This document shows positions 1-5,858 of a stretch of 8,091 nt of DNA, one piece after another. Location: contig JAJYHA010000002.1 of assembly GCA_021784995.1 (NCBI GenBank), forward strand, positions 1 to 8,091, given 5' to 3'. Origin of the DNA: Myxococcales bacterium. Lineage in GTDB: Bacteria; Myxococcota; Myxococcia; Myxococcales; Anaeromyxobacteraceae. Under the pieces are notes generated by a model. The model did not search any database and was not told the DNA's origin. It saw only the letters and a list, made by a program, of their open reading frames with translations. The translations under genes and the position numbers were made by a program. How positions within the stretch are numbered: the first letter of the stretch is position 1; every line of letters begins with the position of its first letter.

Positions 1-472
1 GTCGCGAGAGCACGCGGTACCCGGAGAGCAGGTCCCGGAATCGATCGCCGAAGATGCGGGCGACGATCGCGGTGAGCAGGGCGTTCCCGAGTCGGTGGCC
101 GGCGCGATAGGCTCCCCGGCTGCGGGTCACGCGCGCGGCGTTCACCATGTCGAGCTGCTCCGACAGGAGCCGCTCGACCAGGGCCGGCGCGGCCGCCGCG
201 TCGTACGTGCCGTCGCCGTCCACGAGGACGTAGACGTCCGCCTCCACGTCCGCGAACATGCGGCGGACGACGTTCCCCTTGCCGCGCAGCGCCTCGGTGC
301 GCACCCGCGCGCCCGCCGCGCGCGCCCGCTCGACCGTGCGGTCGGTCGAGCCGTTGTCGTAGACGTACACCGCCGCGCCCGGGAGGGCCGCGCGGAAATC
401 GCGCACCACGGAGGCGATCGCGGCCTCCTCGTCCAGGCACGGGATGATCACGGCCACGGCCGGGGGGCTCAT
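1..472 (-). CDS. GT2-family glycosyltransferase, N-terminal 157 residues (3' end outside window)
   Basis: This is the start of an inverting GT-A fold glycosyltransferase that would move a sugar from an activated donor to a lipid or glycan acceptor at the inner membrane. The visible protein opens with the nucleotide-binding strand VAVIIPCLDEE (residues 6-16). It then has YDNGSTDRT (38-46), RGKGNVVRRMF (63-73), the metal-binding DGD in VLVDGDGTYD (82-91), and SGYRVLSR (150-157) at the window edge. This order is typical of the dolichol-phosphate-mannose-synthase-like branch of GT2. The ATG at 472-470 is preceded by AGAGGG with 4 nt between it and the ATG. The frame is open to base 1, so the C-terminal part is missing and I cannot tell whether it carries membrane helices. 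It is divergent from a GT4 gene, which supports a surface-polysaccharide role. The acceptor and sugar are unknown; the family call is firm. Confidence 0.9.
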   Translation of the reverse strand, partial: MSPPAVAVIIPCLDEEAAIASVVRDFRAALPGAAVYVYDNGSTDRTVERARAAGARVRTEALRGKGNVVRRMFADVEADVYVLVDGDGTYDAAAAPALVERLLSEQLDMVNAARVTRSRGAYRAGHRLGNALLTAIVARIFGDRFRDLLSGYRVLSR

Positions 473-478
473 GCGCCC

Positions 479-508
479 TCTGTACCGGCCCCCTCGGCGC
501 GAGGTCAA
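479..508 (-). promoter_or_regulatory. Candidate sigma70-type promoter for the GT2 gene, possibly giving a leaderless transcript
   Basis: On the minus strand, TTGACC (508-503, five of six matches to TTGACA) is followed by an 18-nt spacer and TACAGA (484-479, three of six matches to TATAAT). The last base of the -10 box is six bases short of the start-codon A at 472, so transcription would begin at or next to the ATG. An AGAGGG Shine-Dalgarno-like stretch overlaps the end of the -10 box, so initiation from further upstream with a normal leader is the competing reading. This was identified by eye only. Confidence 0.35.
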
Positions 509-559
509 GCACGCCCGCCCTCACCGCCCGGGTGATGCGAGCCGGCGCGCATCCCGTGC

Positions 560-565
560 TACAAA
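560..565 (+). promoter_or_regulatory. Candidate -10 box (TACAAA) for the GT4 gene
   Basis: TACAAA lies in an A/T-containing island (GTGCTACAAACG) within very G+C-rich sequence. A TG one base upstream makes it resemble an extended -10 element (TGCTACAAA). No good -35 hexamer is visible at 16-18 nt upstream. A start near 572 would give a leader of about 60 nt to the ATG at 633. The rest of the 160-bp gap (473-632) shows no gene, and no clear operator or terminator. Confidence 0.3.
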
Positions 566-632
566 CGGCAGGTGCCGGGAGACGAGGCCGGCCATCGTGC
601 TCGCCTCCGCGCAGGCACGCGGCGCGGCGCCC

Positions 633-1724
633 ATGCGCATCGGAATCGACGCCACCCTGGTGCGACCGGACCGCCTGACCGGCATCGAGCGGTACGCCCT
701 CTCGCTCACCGGCGAGCTGGCCCGGCTCTCGCCCGGCGAGATCGTCCTCTTCACCCGGCCCGACGCGCCGGAGGCGCTGCGCGGGCTGGCGGTGGAGCAG
801 CACGCCTCCCCCTTCCGCAGCCGCGTCCCCAGCGACCAGGCCTGGCTGCCGCTGGCGGCGGCGCGCGCGCGGATCGACCTCCTCCACATGCTGGCCTTCC
901 CCACCCCTCCCCTCTGGCGCGGACCGGCCATCCTGACCGTGCACGACGCGACGCCCTGGCTCCACCGCGACACCACCTCGGCCGGGATGCGGTACTACTA
1001 CCGGCCGCTCTACCGGCAGGCGCTGCGCCGCGCCGCGGCCATCCTCACCGTGAGCCACGCCGCCCGCGCCGACCTCGTCGCGGCCCTGGCGCTCGACCCC
1101 GCCCGCGTCCACGTCACGCACAACGGCGTCGACCAGGCCTTCTTCGAGGCGGCCCCGCCCACGGGGCCGCGGGCCCCCTACCTGCTCGCGGTCGGCACCC
1201 TCGAGCCGCGCAAGAACCTGCCCGTCCTGCGCGAGGCCTTCCGGCTGCTCCGCGCGGAGGGGCGCGACCTGCAGCTCATCCTCGTCGGGCGACAGGGGTG
1301 GACCGACGCCCTGCCGCTGGGCGACCTGGCGGCCCACGTCCGCCTGACCGGGACGGTCCCGGACGCTTCGCTCCCGGAGCTCTACGCCGGCGCCGCCTGC
1401 TTCGTCCTGCCCTCGCTCTACGAGGGCTTCGGCCTCTCGCTGCTGGAGGCCATGGCCGCCGGGGTGCCGGCGGTCGCGAGCGACATCCCGGCGCTGCGCG
1501 AGGTGGGGGGCGGCGCGGTCCGCTACGCGCCGCCGACCTCGGCCGCGGCTTTCGCCGCGGCGATCCGGACGGCGCTCGCGGACGACGGCGCGGCGCGGGC
1601 CATGGCGGGGCGTGCGCGGGAACGGGCGCGGCGCTTCTCGTGGGAGGCGTGCGCGGCCGAGACGCTCGGGGTGTACCGGCTGGTCACCGGCGCGCCGCGT
1701 CCGGGCGCGGCTGCGAAGCCGTGA
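633..1724 (+). CDS. GT4-family (GT-B fold) glycosyltransferase
   Basis: This 363-residue protein is a retaining glycosyltransferase of the GT4/RfaB-like type. It probably adds a hexose such as mannose or glucose to a polysaccharide or lipid-linked intermediate on the cytoplasmic side of the inner membrane. It begins MRIGIDATLV, followed by the acceptor-side Rossmann domain with TGIERYA and TVHDATPWLH. A linker near HVTHNGVD leads to the donor-side domain. The donor phosphate-binding motif GTLEPRKNL is at 188-196. The E-x7-E motif EGFGLSLLE (E264 and E272) is followed by AMAAGVPAVAS. Length and motifs are complete. The frame is open further upstream (to 444), but that overlaps the divergent GT2 start. 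ATG 633 fits the family N-terminus, although its Shine-Dalgarno is weak; GTG at 597 is the alternative. Its 3' end overlaps the convergent gene by 41 bp. The sugar specificity cannot be read from sequence. Confidence 0.93.
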   Translation: MRIGIDATLVRPDRLTGIERYALSLTGELARLSPGEIVLFTRPDAPEALRGLAVEQHASPFRSRVPSDQAWLPLAAARARIDLLHMLAFPTPPLWRGPAILTVHDATPWLHRDTTSAGMRYYYRPLYRQALRRAAAILTVSHAARADLVAALALDPARVHVTHNGVDQAFFEAAPPTGPRAPYLLAVGTLEPRKNLPVLREAFRLLRAEGRDLQLILVGRQGWTDALPLGDLAAHVRLTGTVPDASLPELYAGAACFVLPSLYEGFGLSLLEAMAAGVPAVASDIPALREVGGGAVRYAPPTSAAAFAAAIRTALADDGAARAMAGRARERARRFSWEACAAETLGVYRLVTGAPRPGAAAKP

Positions 1725-3030
1725 CGCCGCCGCGCGGGCGGGCCAGCACGGCCCCCGCCCCGGCCAGCGCGCCGATCGCGAACGCGGCCTCGCTGGCCCA
1801 CAGCAGGTCGTCGACCAGCGAGAGCACGAACATCCCCCCCAGTCCGGCCAGGGCACCGGCGGTGGCCGCGCGGCCGAGCGCGTCGGCGCCGCGCCGCAGC
1901 CGGAGGAAGCCGCGGAAGAGCAGGAACCACCAGGCGGCCACCGCGAGCGCGAAGAGCGGCCCCCCCTCCGCCCACGCGGAGTAGAGCACGTCGTGGCAGC
2001 GGTCGCGGGTCTTGCCCACGGGCGCGAAGCGCTCGAAGTAGGGATCGATCCGCGGCCCGAGCGCGTTGAAGCCGATGCCGGTGAGGGGGTGCTCGCGGAC
2101 GAGCTCGCGGCAGACCCGCCAGGTCATGATCCGGTCCCCGTTGGCGCTCCCGGCGCCGGCGAGGCGCTCGAGGCGCGCGCGCAACCCGGGCGAGGCCAGG
2201 CCGGCAGCGAGCGATCCCGCCACCACCAGCGGCAGGGCCACCCGCGCCACGCGGCGGCCGGCCAGGAGCGCGAGGACCGCGGCCTCGAACGAGAGCGCGC
2301 CCCAGGCGGCGCGCGCGCCGCCCAGCACCACCGCGGCGCTCGCGGCCAGCGCCGACGTGGCGAAGAGCAGGCGCCAGCGGCGCCGCAGCGGGCCGAAGAT
2401 GGCCAGCGCGCCCGCGAAGGCGGCGACCACCAGCATCGCGTAGGAGAGCCGCGTGTACCACTTGAAGAACCCCACCGCGGCAAAGCGCCCGGGCGCGTCG
2501 GGCGCGGGCACGCGGACCGGGACGCGGCGCAGGCCGAGCGCGTGGTTCGGGTCGAAGCCCGTCCGCACCTGCACGAACGCGACGAGCGCCGGGACGACGG
2601 CGGCCGCGGCCCACACGCCCAGGAAGACCAGCGCGCGGCGCCGCGGGGCCTCCGGGTCCTCGCCCGGCGCGCCCGCCTCCAGCGCCAGCAGCACCCCCAG
2701 GGGTGCTGCGAACGCGCGCCAGAACACCAGGTCGCCGGGCCGGATGGGGGGGAATCCGGCGAGCCAGGGCACGACGATGGCCTCGACCGCGCCGGCGCAG
2801 AGGACGAGGACCGGCGCGGTGAGGATGCTCCCGGTCCAGGCGCGCCGCCCGGTCGCCGCCAGGGCGATCACCGCGGCCACCGCCACCCCGAGCCCGATCT
2901 GGATGCCGGGCACCGAGATGGGAAGGAAGAGCCCGTGGACCAGGAGCCCCGCCCAGGCCACGCGCGCCAGCGCGCGGGCCGCGCCCTCGCCGCGCGCCGG
3001 CTCCCCTCCTGTCGCCCTGCCGTCCGGCAT
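1684..3030 (-). CDS. O-antigen ligase/polymerase-like polytopic membrane protein (Wzy_C/WaaL-type)
   Basis: This 448-residue, very hydrophobic protein has roughly ten to twelve membrane segments spread along its length, with a short basic N-terminus. In the C-terminal half there is a loop with RIMTWRV (R300) and then EHPLTGIGFNAL, the R..W...-HP-x-G-x-G signature of the O-antigen ligase/polymerase domain. After it comes CHDVLYSAWAEGGPL (H346), matching the conserved His-containing segment at the end of that loop. Proteins of this family join or polymerise undecaprenyl-linked glycans at the periplasmic face; WaaL-type ligase and Wzy-type polymerase cannot be told apart here. ATG 3030 is preceded by GTGAGG with short spacing. 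GTG at 3039 in the same frame is an equally possible start adding three residues. The TGA lies inside the 3' end of the convergent GT4 gene. Neighbouring lptFG and glycosyltransferases fit an LPS or surface-glycan role. Confidence 0.85.
   Translation of the reverse strand: MPDGRATGGEPARGEGAARALARVAWAGLLVHGLFLPISVPGIQIGLGVAVAAVIALAATGRRAWTGSILTAPVLVLCAGAVEAIVVPWLAGFPPIRPGDLVFWRAFAAPLGVLLALEAGAPGEDPEAPRRRALVFLGVWAAAAVVPALVAFVQVRTGFDPNHALGLRRVPVRVPAPDAPGRFAAVGFFKWYTRLSYAMLVVAAFAGALAIFGPLRRRWRLLFATSALAASAAVVLGGARAAWGALSFEAAVLALLAGRRVARVALPLVVAGSLAAGLASPGLRARLERLAGAGSANGDRIMTWRVCRELVREHPLTGIGFNALGPRIDPYFERFAPVGKTRDRCHDVLYSAWAEGGPLFALAVAAWWFLLFRGFLRLRRGADALGRAATAGALAGLGGMFVLSLVDDLLWASEAAFAIGALAGAGAVLARPRGGVTASQPRPDAARR
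2688..2709. repeat. 22-bp inverted repeat inside the ligase-like gene
   Basis: The arms GCAGCACCCC and GGGGTGCTGC are perfectly complementary over 10 bp with only CA between them. The repeat encodes part of a Leu/Val/Gly-rich membrane segment (APLGVLLA), so it may be a by-product of codon choice. There is no T-tract, and its position inside a reading frame argues against a terminator. Confidence 0.5.
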
Positions 3031-3081
3031 CGTCCTCACGGTGCGCCGCGTCGCCCGTCCGGGCGTCGCGGAGAGGACCGC

Positions 3082-3111
3082 CTTGTATCCGCTGCGTCAC
3101 GCCGCCCGCAA
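3082..3111 (-). promoter_or_regulatory. Candidate promoter in the gap between lptG and the ligase-like gene
   Basis: TTGCGG (3111-3106), an 18-nt spacer and TACAAG (3087-3082) lie in the only sizeable gap on the minus strand. Matches to consensus are three of six and four of six. Transcription would begin near 3075, about 45 nt before the ATG at 3030. I see no hairpin with a T-tract in the gap, so read-through from lptG is equally possible. Identified by eye. Confidence 0.3.
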
Positions 3112-3124
3112 GCGCCGCCACGGG

Positions 3125-4207
3125 TCAGGCGTAGCGGCGCAGCGCGAAGAGCCCCGACACCGCGAGGAGCACGTCGGGGGTCCAGGCCGCGACCGCGGGC
3201 GCGAGCTGCCCCGACACCGCCAGCGACCAGCAGATGGCCTGGACGGCCCAGAACGCGAGCGAGATGGCGACCGCCTCGAGGAGCGCGGCGGTGAGGTGCC
3301 CCTTCCGCCGGCGGCGCAGCGCGACCGCCACCGCCAGCAGCGCGCCCGGGAGCGCCGCCAGCGGGTAGGAGAGCCGATCCTGCCACTCGATGGCGAAGTC
3401 GCGCGACGACAGGCCCAGCCGGCGGCGCAGCGCGAGCTGCTCTCCGAGGACGGCGCGCGTCATCTGGCCGGGCCGGCCGGGCCTGACGTCGAAGGCGCCC
3501 GGATCCTCCTCGAAGCGGTACGTCCTGCGCGGAACGAAGACCGCCTCCATGCCCCCGTCGGGGCGAAAGGTCCGCTCCGCCACGTCCGCCAGGACCCACT
3601 CGCCGGGTGCGGCGCCGGGAGTCATCCGCTCCGCGTCGATGCGCCGCGCCAGCCCGAAGGCCGGCGTGACCTCCAGCACCGTGACGTGCTCGAAGCCCCC
3701 CTCCGCCGGCCCGCCCCCGCGCAGGTGATAGATGCGGTGCCCGCCGCGCCCCCGGAACCAGCGCTTCCGCTCGTGGTCGCGCTGCAGCGCCCCGCCGCGG
3801 TGGAACCGAGTGGCCAGGATCTCGTCCGCGCGGGCCGTGGCGCGCACCACCACCGCGTCGCCCATCCACCCCAGCGCCACCGCCACCAGCGCCCCCACCG
3901 CGATCGCCGGCGTGGCGACGCGCCAGGGGCCGAGCCCCAGCGAGCGGAGCGCCGTGTATTCGCGCGTCCTGCGCAGGTCGCTGGCGGTGATGGCCGCCCC
4001 CAGCAGCATGGCGGCCGGTGCCGTCTGGTACACGACGACCGCGGCGCGGTTCGCGTAGAGCGCCGCGGCCGCACCCAGCCACCCGGGCACCGTGAAGAGG
4101 CTGACGTTCTCGGCGAAGTCGACGACCAGGTACAGCAGCACCACCGCCACCAGCGAGCCGAGGAACGCGGCCAGCGCCCGCCGCGCCACGTGGAGGAAGA
4201 GCGTCAC
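3125..4207 (-). CDS. lptG: LptG, LPS export ABC transporter permease
   Basis: LptG pairs with LptF as the membrane core of LptB2FG, which pulls LPS from the inner membrane and passes it to LptC/LptA using ATP hydrolysed by LptB. The 360-residue product has the family layout. Helix 1 (about 9-32) ends in LLYLVVDFAENVSLF, a typical LptG feature. Helices 2 and 3 lie at about 54-76 and 97-117. Between them, DLRRTREYTALRSLG (77-91) corresponds to the segment contacting LptB. A soluble beta-rich periplasmic domain spans roughly 130-265. Three C-terminal helices start after EWQDRLSYPLAALPG. The GTG start (4207-4205) overlaps the lptF TGA in a GTGA arrangement, and the upstream Shine-Dalgarno is poor, so translation is probably coupled to lptF. 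The frame is open upstream inside lptF, but VTLFLHVARR is the expected N-terminus. lptB, lptC and lptA are not in the window. Confidence 0.92.
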   Translation of the reverse strand: MTLFLHVARRALAAFLGSLVAVVLLYLVVDFAENVSLFTVPGWLGAAAALYANRAAVVVYQTAPAAMLLGAAITASDLRRTREYTALRSLGLGPWRVATPAIAVGALVAVALGWMGDAVVVRATARADEILATRFHRGGALQRDHERKRWFRGRGGHRIYHLRGGGPAEGGFEHVTVLEVTPAFGLARRIDAERMTPGAAPGEWVLADVAERTFRPDGGMEAVFVPRRTYRFEEDPGAFDVRPGRPGQMTRAVLGEQLALRRRLGLSSRDFAIEWQDRLSYPLAALPGALLAVAVALRRRRKGHLTAALLEAVAISLAFWAVQAICWSLAVSGQLAPAVAAWTPDVLLAVSGLFALRRYA

Positions 4208-5310
4208 CGGACGGCCCCCGCGCCGCGCCGGTCCACCAGCACGATGAGCGCGATCCCGGCCGCCGCCATCAACAGGTTGGGCAGGTTCGGGCCCAGCCAG
4301 GCGGGTAGCGCCCCGCGCCGCGACAGCCCCTCGCCGAAGCGGAGCACCGCGTAGTAGGCCACCACGGCGATCAGCGTGGCGGCGTACCCGAACGCGCGCC
4401 CGCCCCGCCGGGAGGCGGCGATGGGCACCGCGAGGAGCGCGAAGGCCGCCATGGCGACCGGCGCGGCGATGCGCCGGAACAGGAACGTCCACCACACGCG
4501 CGCCTGGGACCGATCGGGCGCGGCGCGCGCGCGCGCGACGATCTCGGCAGGACCGAGCTCGAACGGCGAGCCCACGAGCCGGTTGCGATCCGAGAGCGTC
4601 CGCCCGAAGCCGAGGGTGATGGTGGCGTGGTCGAACCGGGCCGACACGTAGTCGTCGGAGCGCTGCTCCTCGCGCTGCAGCTCGCCCCGGTCCAGCACCA
4701 GCCGCATGCCCTCGGTGGCGCCCGCCGGCTCCAGCCTCCCGGCCTGCGCGAGCGCCAGCAGCGGGGCGGTCGGATCGGTCCGGTCGGCGATGAGCACGTG
4801 GCGCCAGCGGCCGCCGTGCGTCTCCTCGGCGTAGAGCGTGAGGTCCGGGATGTCCTCGTAGAAGACCCCGCCGCGGACGTCGCTCGTCACGTTGCGCCGG
4901 ATGATGTCGTTGACGCGGAGGCGCGCCGACCGGAGCCCCGCCGGCTCGAGCGCCAGGCCGATCCAGAGCGCGACGAGCCCCACCACCAGCCCCAGCACGA
5001 GCGGGACGCGCACCAGCCGGGTCGGGGAGATCCCCGCCGCGCCCAGCGCCACGATCTCCCGGTCCTCGGCGAGCCGGGCGATCCCCACCACCGCGCCGAG
5101 CAGGAAGGCCACCGGGAGCACGTACCCCAGGAAGTGCGGGACGAGCGAGAGCGCGACGGCGACGACGTCGAGCGCCGAGACCCCCGACCCGAGGAGGACG
5201 TCCGACTGGGTCAGGATCTGCGTCGCGAGGAGGACCTGGGTGAGGAAGATCACGCCCGCCGCGAACGGGAGCACGATCTCGCGCGCCAGGTATCGATCGA
5301 GCGCCGCCAT
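4204..5310 (-). CDS. lptF: LptF, LPS export ABC transporter permease
   Basis: LptF is the partner of LptG in the inner-membrane LPS extractor. This 368-residue protein starts MAALDRYLAREIVLPF, the usual LptF opening. It has helices at about 13-35, 50-78 and 100-122. The LptB-contacting segment AEDREIVALGAAGISPTRL spans 81-99. A periplasmic domain opens with GGVFYEDIPDLTLYAEE (147-163), a stretch characteristic of LptF. Three helices form the C-terminal quarter after FLFRRIAAPVAMAAF. Length and layout are normal. The start follows purE by 23 bp; the sequence there reads GTGATG, so GTG at 5313 is an alternative. No clear Shine-Dalgarno is present, only G-runs within a palindrome. The frame is open for a long way upstream across purE and purD, but that is an effect of G+C content and not part of the protein. 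It is co-directional with the purine genes and probably cotranscribed with them. Confidence 0.94.
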   Translation of the reverse strand: MAALDRYLAREIVLPFAAGVIFLTQVLLATQILTQSDVLLGSGVSALDVVAVALSLVPHFLGYVLPVAFLLGAVVGIARLAEDREIVALGAAGISPTRLVRVPLVLGLVVGLVALWIGLALEPAGLRSARLRVNDIIRRNVTSDVRGGVFYEDIPDLTLYAEETHGGRWRHVLIADRTDPTAPLLALAQAGRLEPAGATEGMRLVLDRGELQREEQRSDDYVSARFDHATITLGFGRTLSDRNRLVGSPFELGPAEIVARARAAPDRSQARVWWTFLFRRIAAPVAMAAFALLAVPIAASRRGGRAFGYAATLIAVVAYYAVLRFGEGLSRRGALPAWLGPNLPNLLMAAAGIALIVLVDRRGAGAVR

Positions 5311-5319
5311 CACGCCGGG

Positions 5320-5331
5320 CCGGGGCCCCGG
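5320..5331. repeat. Perfect 12-bp G+C palindrome just upstream of lptF
   Basis: CCGGGGCCCCGG is a perfect inverted repeat in the 23-bp purE-lptF gap, ending 9 bases before the lptF ATG. It contains the only G-rich stretch that could act as a ribosome-binding site. It has no T-tract and so is not a standard terminator. In such G+C-rich DNA it may be chance. Confidence 0.4.
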
Positions 5332-5333
5332 GG

Positions 5334-5846
5334 TCAGGGCTTTCCGGCCGACAGGCGTGACTGGAGCGCGCCGTCCTTCGCCTCGACCTCCGCGCGCATC
5401 CGCTCGCGCTGCGCCCGGACGCGCGCGCCCACCGCCGGATCGGAGCGCGCGATGATGCGCGCCGCGAGCAGGCCCGCGTTGCGGGCCCCCGCCTTCCCGA
5501 TGGCGAGCGTGCCGACGGGTACCCCGGCCGGCATCTGCACCGTGGCGAGGAGGGCGTCGAGCCCGTTCAGCCCGGTCGCCGCGAGCGGAACGCCCAGGAC
5601 CGGAAGCTCGGTCTCGGCGGCCACGACGCCCGCCAGGTGCGCCGCCGCCCCGGCGCCGCAGATGACGACCAGGATCCCGCGGCCCGCCGCTTCCCGCGCC
5701 AGGCGGGCGGTGCGCTCCGGGGTCCGGTGCGCCGACGAGACGTGGGCCTCGCTCTCCACGCCGGCCTCCTCGAGCGCCTTGCGCGCCTCCGACATCACCT
5801 CCCAGTCGGAGTCGGAGCCCATCAGGATCAGGACCTTGGGAGCCAT
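5334..5846 (-). CDS. purE: N5-carboxyaminoimidazole ribonucleotide mutase PurE (class I)
   Basis: PurE converts N5-CAIR to 4-carboxyaminoimidazole ribonucleotide in cytosolic de novo purine synthesis, working as an octamer after PurK in class I systems. The 170-residue length is normal. The phosphate/substrate loop is MGSDSDW (9-15). The catalytic-histidine motif is SAHRTP (H40), which marks class I rather than the metazoan-type class II. The second loop is GAGAAAHLAG (64-73). It is followed by LPVLGVPL and VQMPAGVPVGTLAIGKAGARNAGLLA, shared with class I enzymes. In the second loop, residues 67 and 72 are Ala where many bacterial PurE proteins have Gly and Pro (GGAAHLPG). The ATG follows a perfect AGGAGG by 5 nt, so the start is secure. 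It lies between purD and lptF. No purK is present in the window. Confidence 0.97.
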   Translation of the reverse strand: MAPKVLILMGSDSDWEVMSEARKALEEAGVESEAHVSSAHRTPERTARLAREAAGRGILVVICGAGAAAHLAGVVAAETELPVLGVPLAATGLNGLDALLATVQMPAGVPVGTLAIGKAGARNAGLLAARIIARSDPAVGARVRAQRERMRAEVEAKDGALQSRLSAGKP

Positions 5847-5858
5847 GGTGTCCTCCTA
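5847..5858 (-). promoter_or_regulatory. purE ribosome-binding site fused with the purD stop codon
   Basis: The minus strand reads TAGGAGG followed by ACACC and ATG. The TAG (5858-5856) ends purD, and its last two bases begin the AGGAGG (5857-5852) that serves purE. A ribosome terminating on purD therefore covers the purE Shine-Dalgarno, which points to coupled translation. It is the strongest Shine-Dalgarno in the window. Confidence 0.85.

Noticed and set aside
444..632. N-terminal extension of the GT4 protein to the ATG at 444
   Set aside because: It would overlap the divergent GT2 start and both candidate promoters. The added residues are Arg/Pro-rich, whereas MRIGIDATL at 633 is a standard family start.
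3469..3483. Repeated GGCCGG units in lptG
   Set aside because: This is short G+C repetition within coding sequence for Gly/Arg/Pro; not a perfect long palindrome and not seen to recur elsewhere in a regular pattern.
3036..4082. Minus-strand frame of 348 codons overlapping lptG
   Set aside because: It is out of frame with lptG, which has clear membrane helices and motifs; the alternative is Gly/Arg-rich with none.
2453..4354. Long open frame (633 codons) on the plus strand opposite the ligase-like gene and lptG
   Set aside because: It is antisense to two well-supported membrane-protein genes. The product is low-complexity Arg/Ala/Pro/Gln without motifs.
4523..4537. Alternating GC run of 15 bp
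   Set aside because: It falls inside lptF encoding an Ala-Arg-Ala-Arg stretch and is short enough to arise by chance at this base composition. There is no sign of a frameshift.
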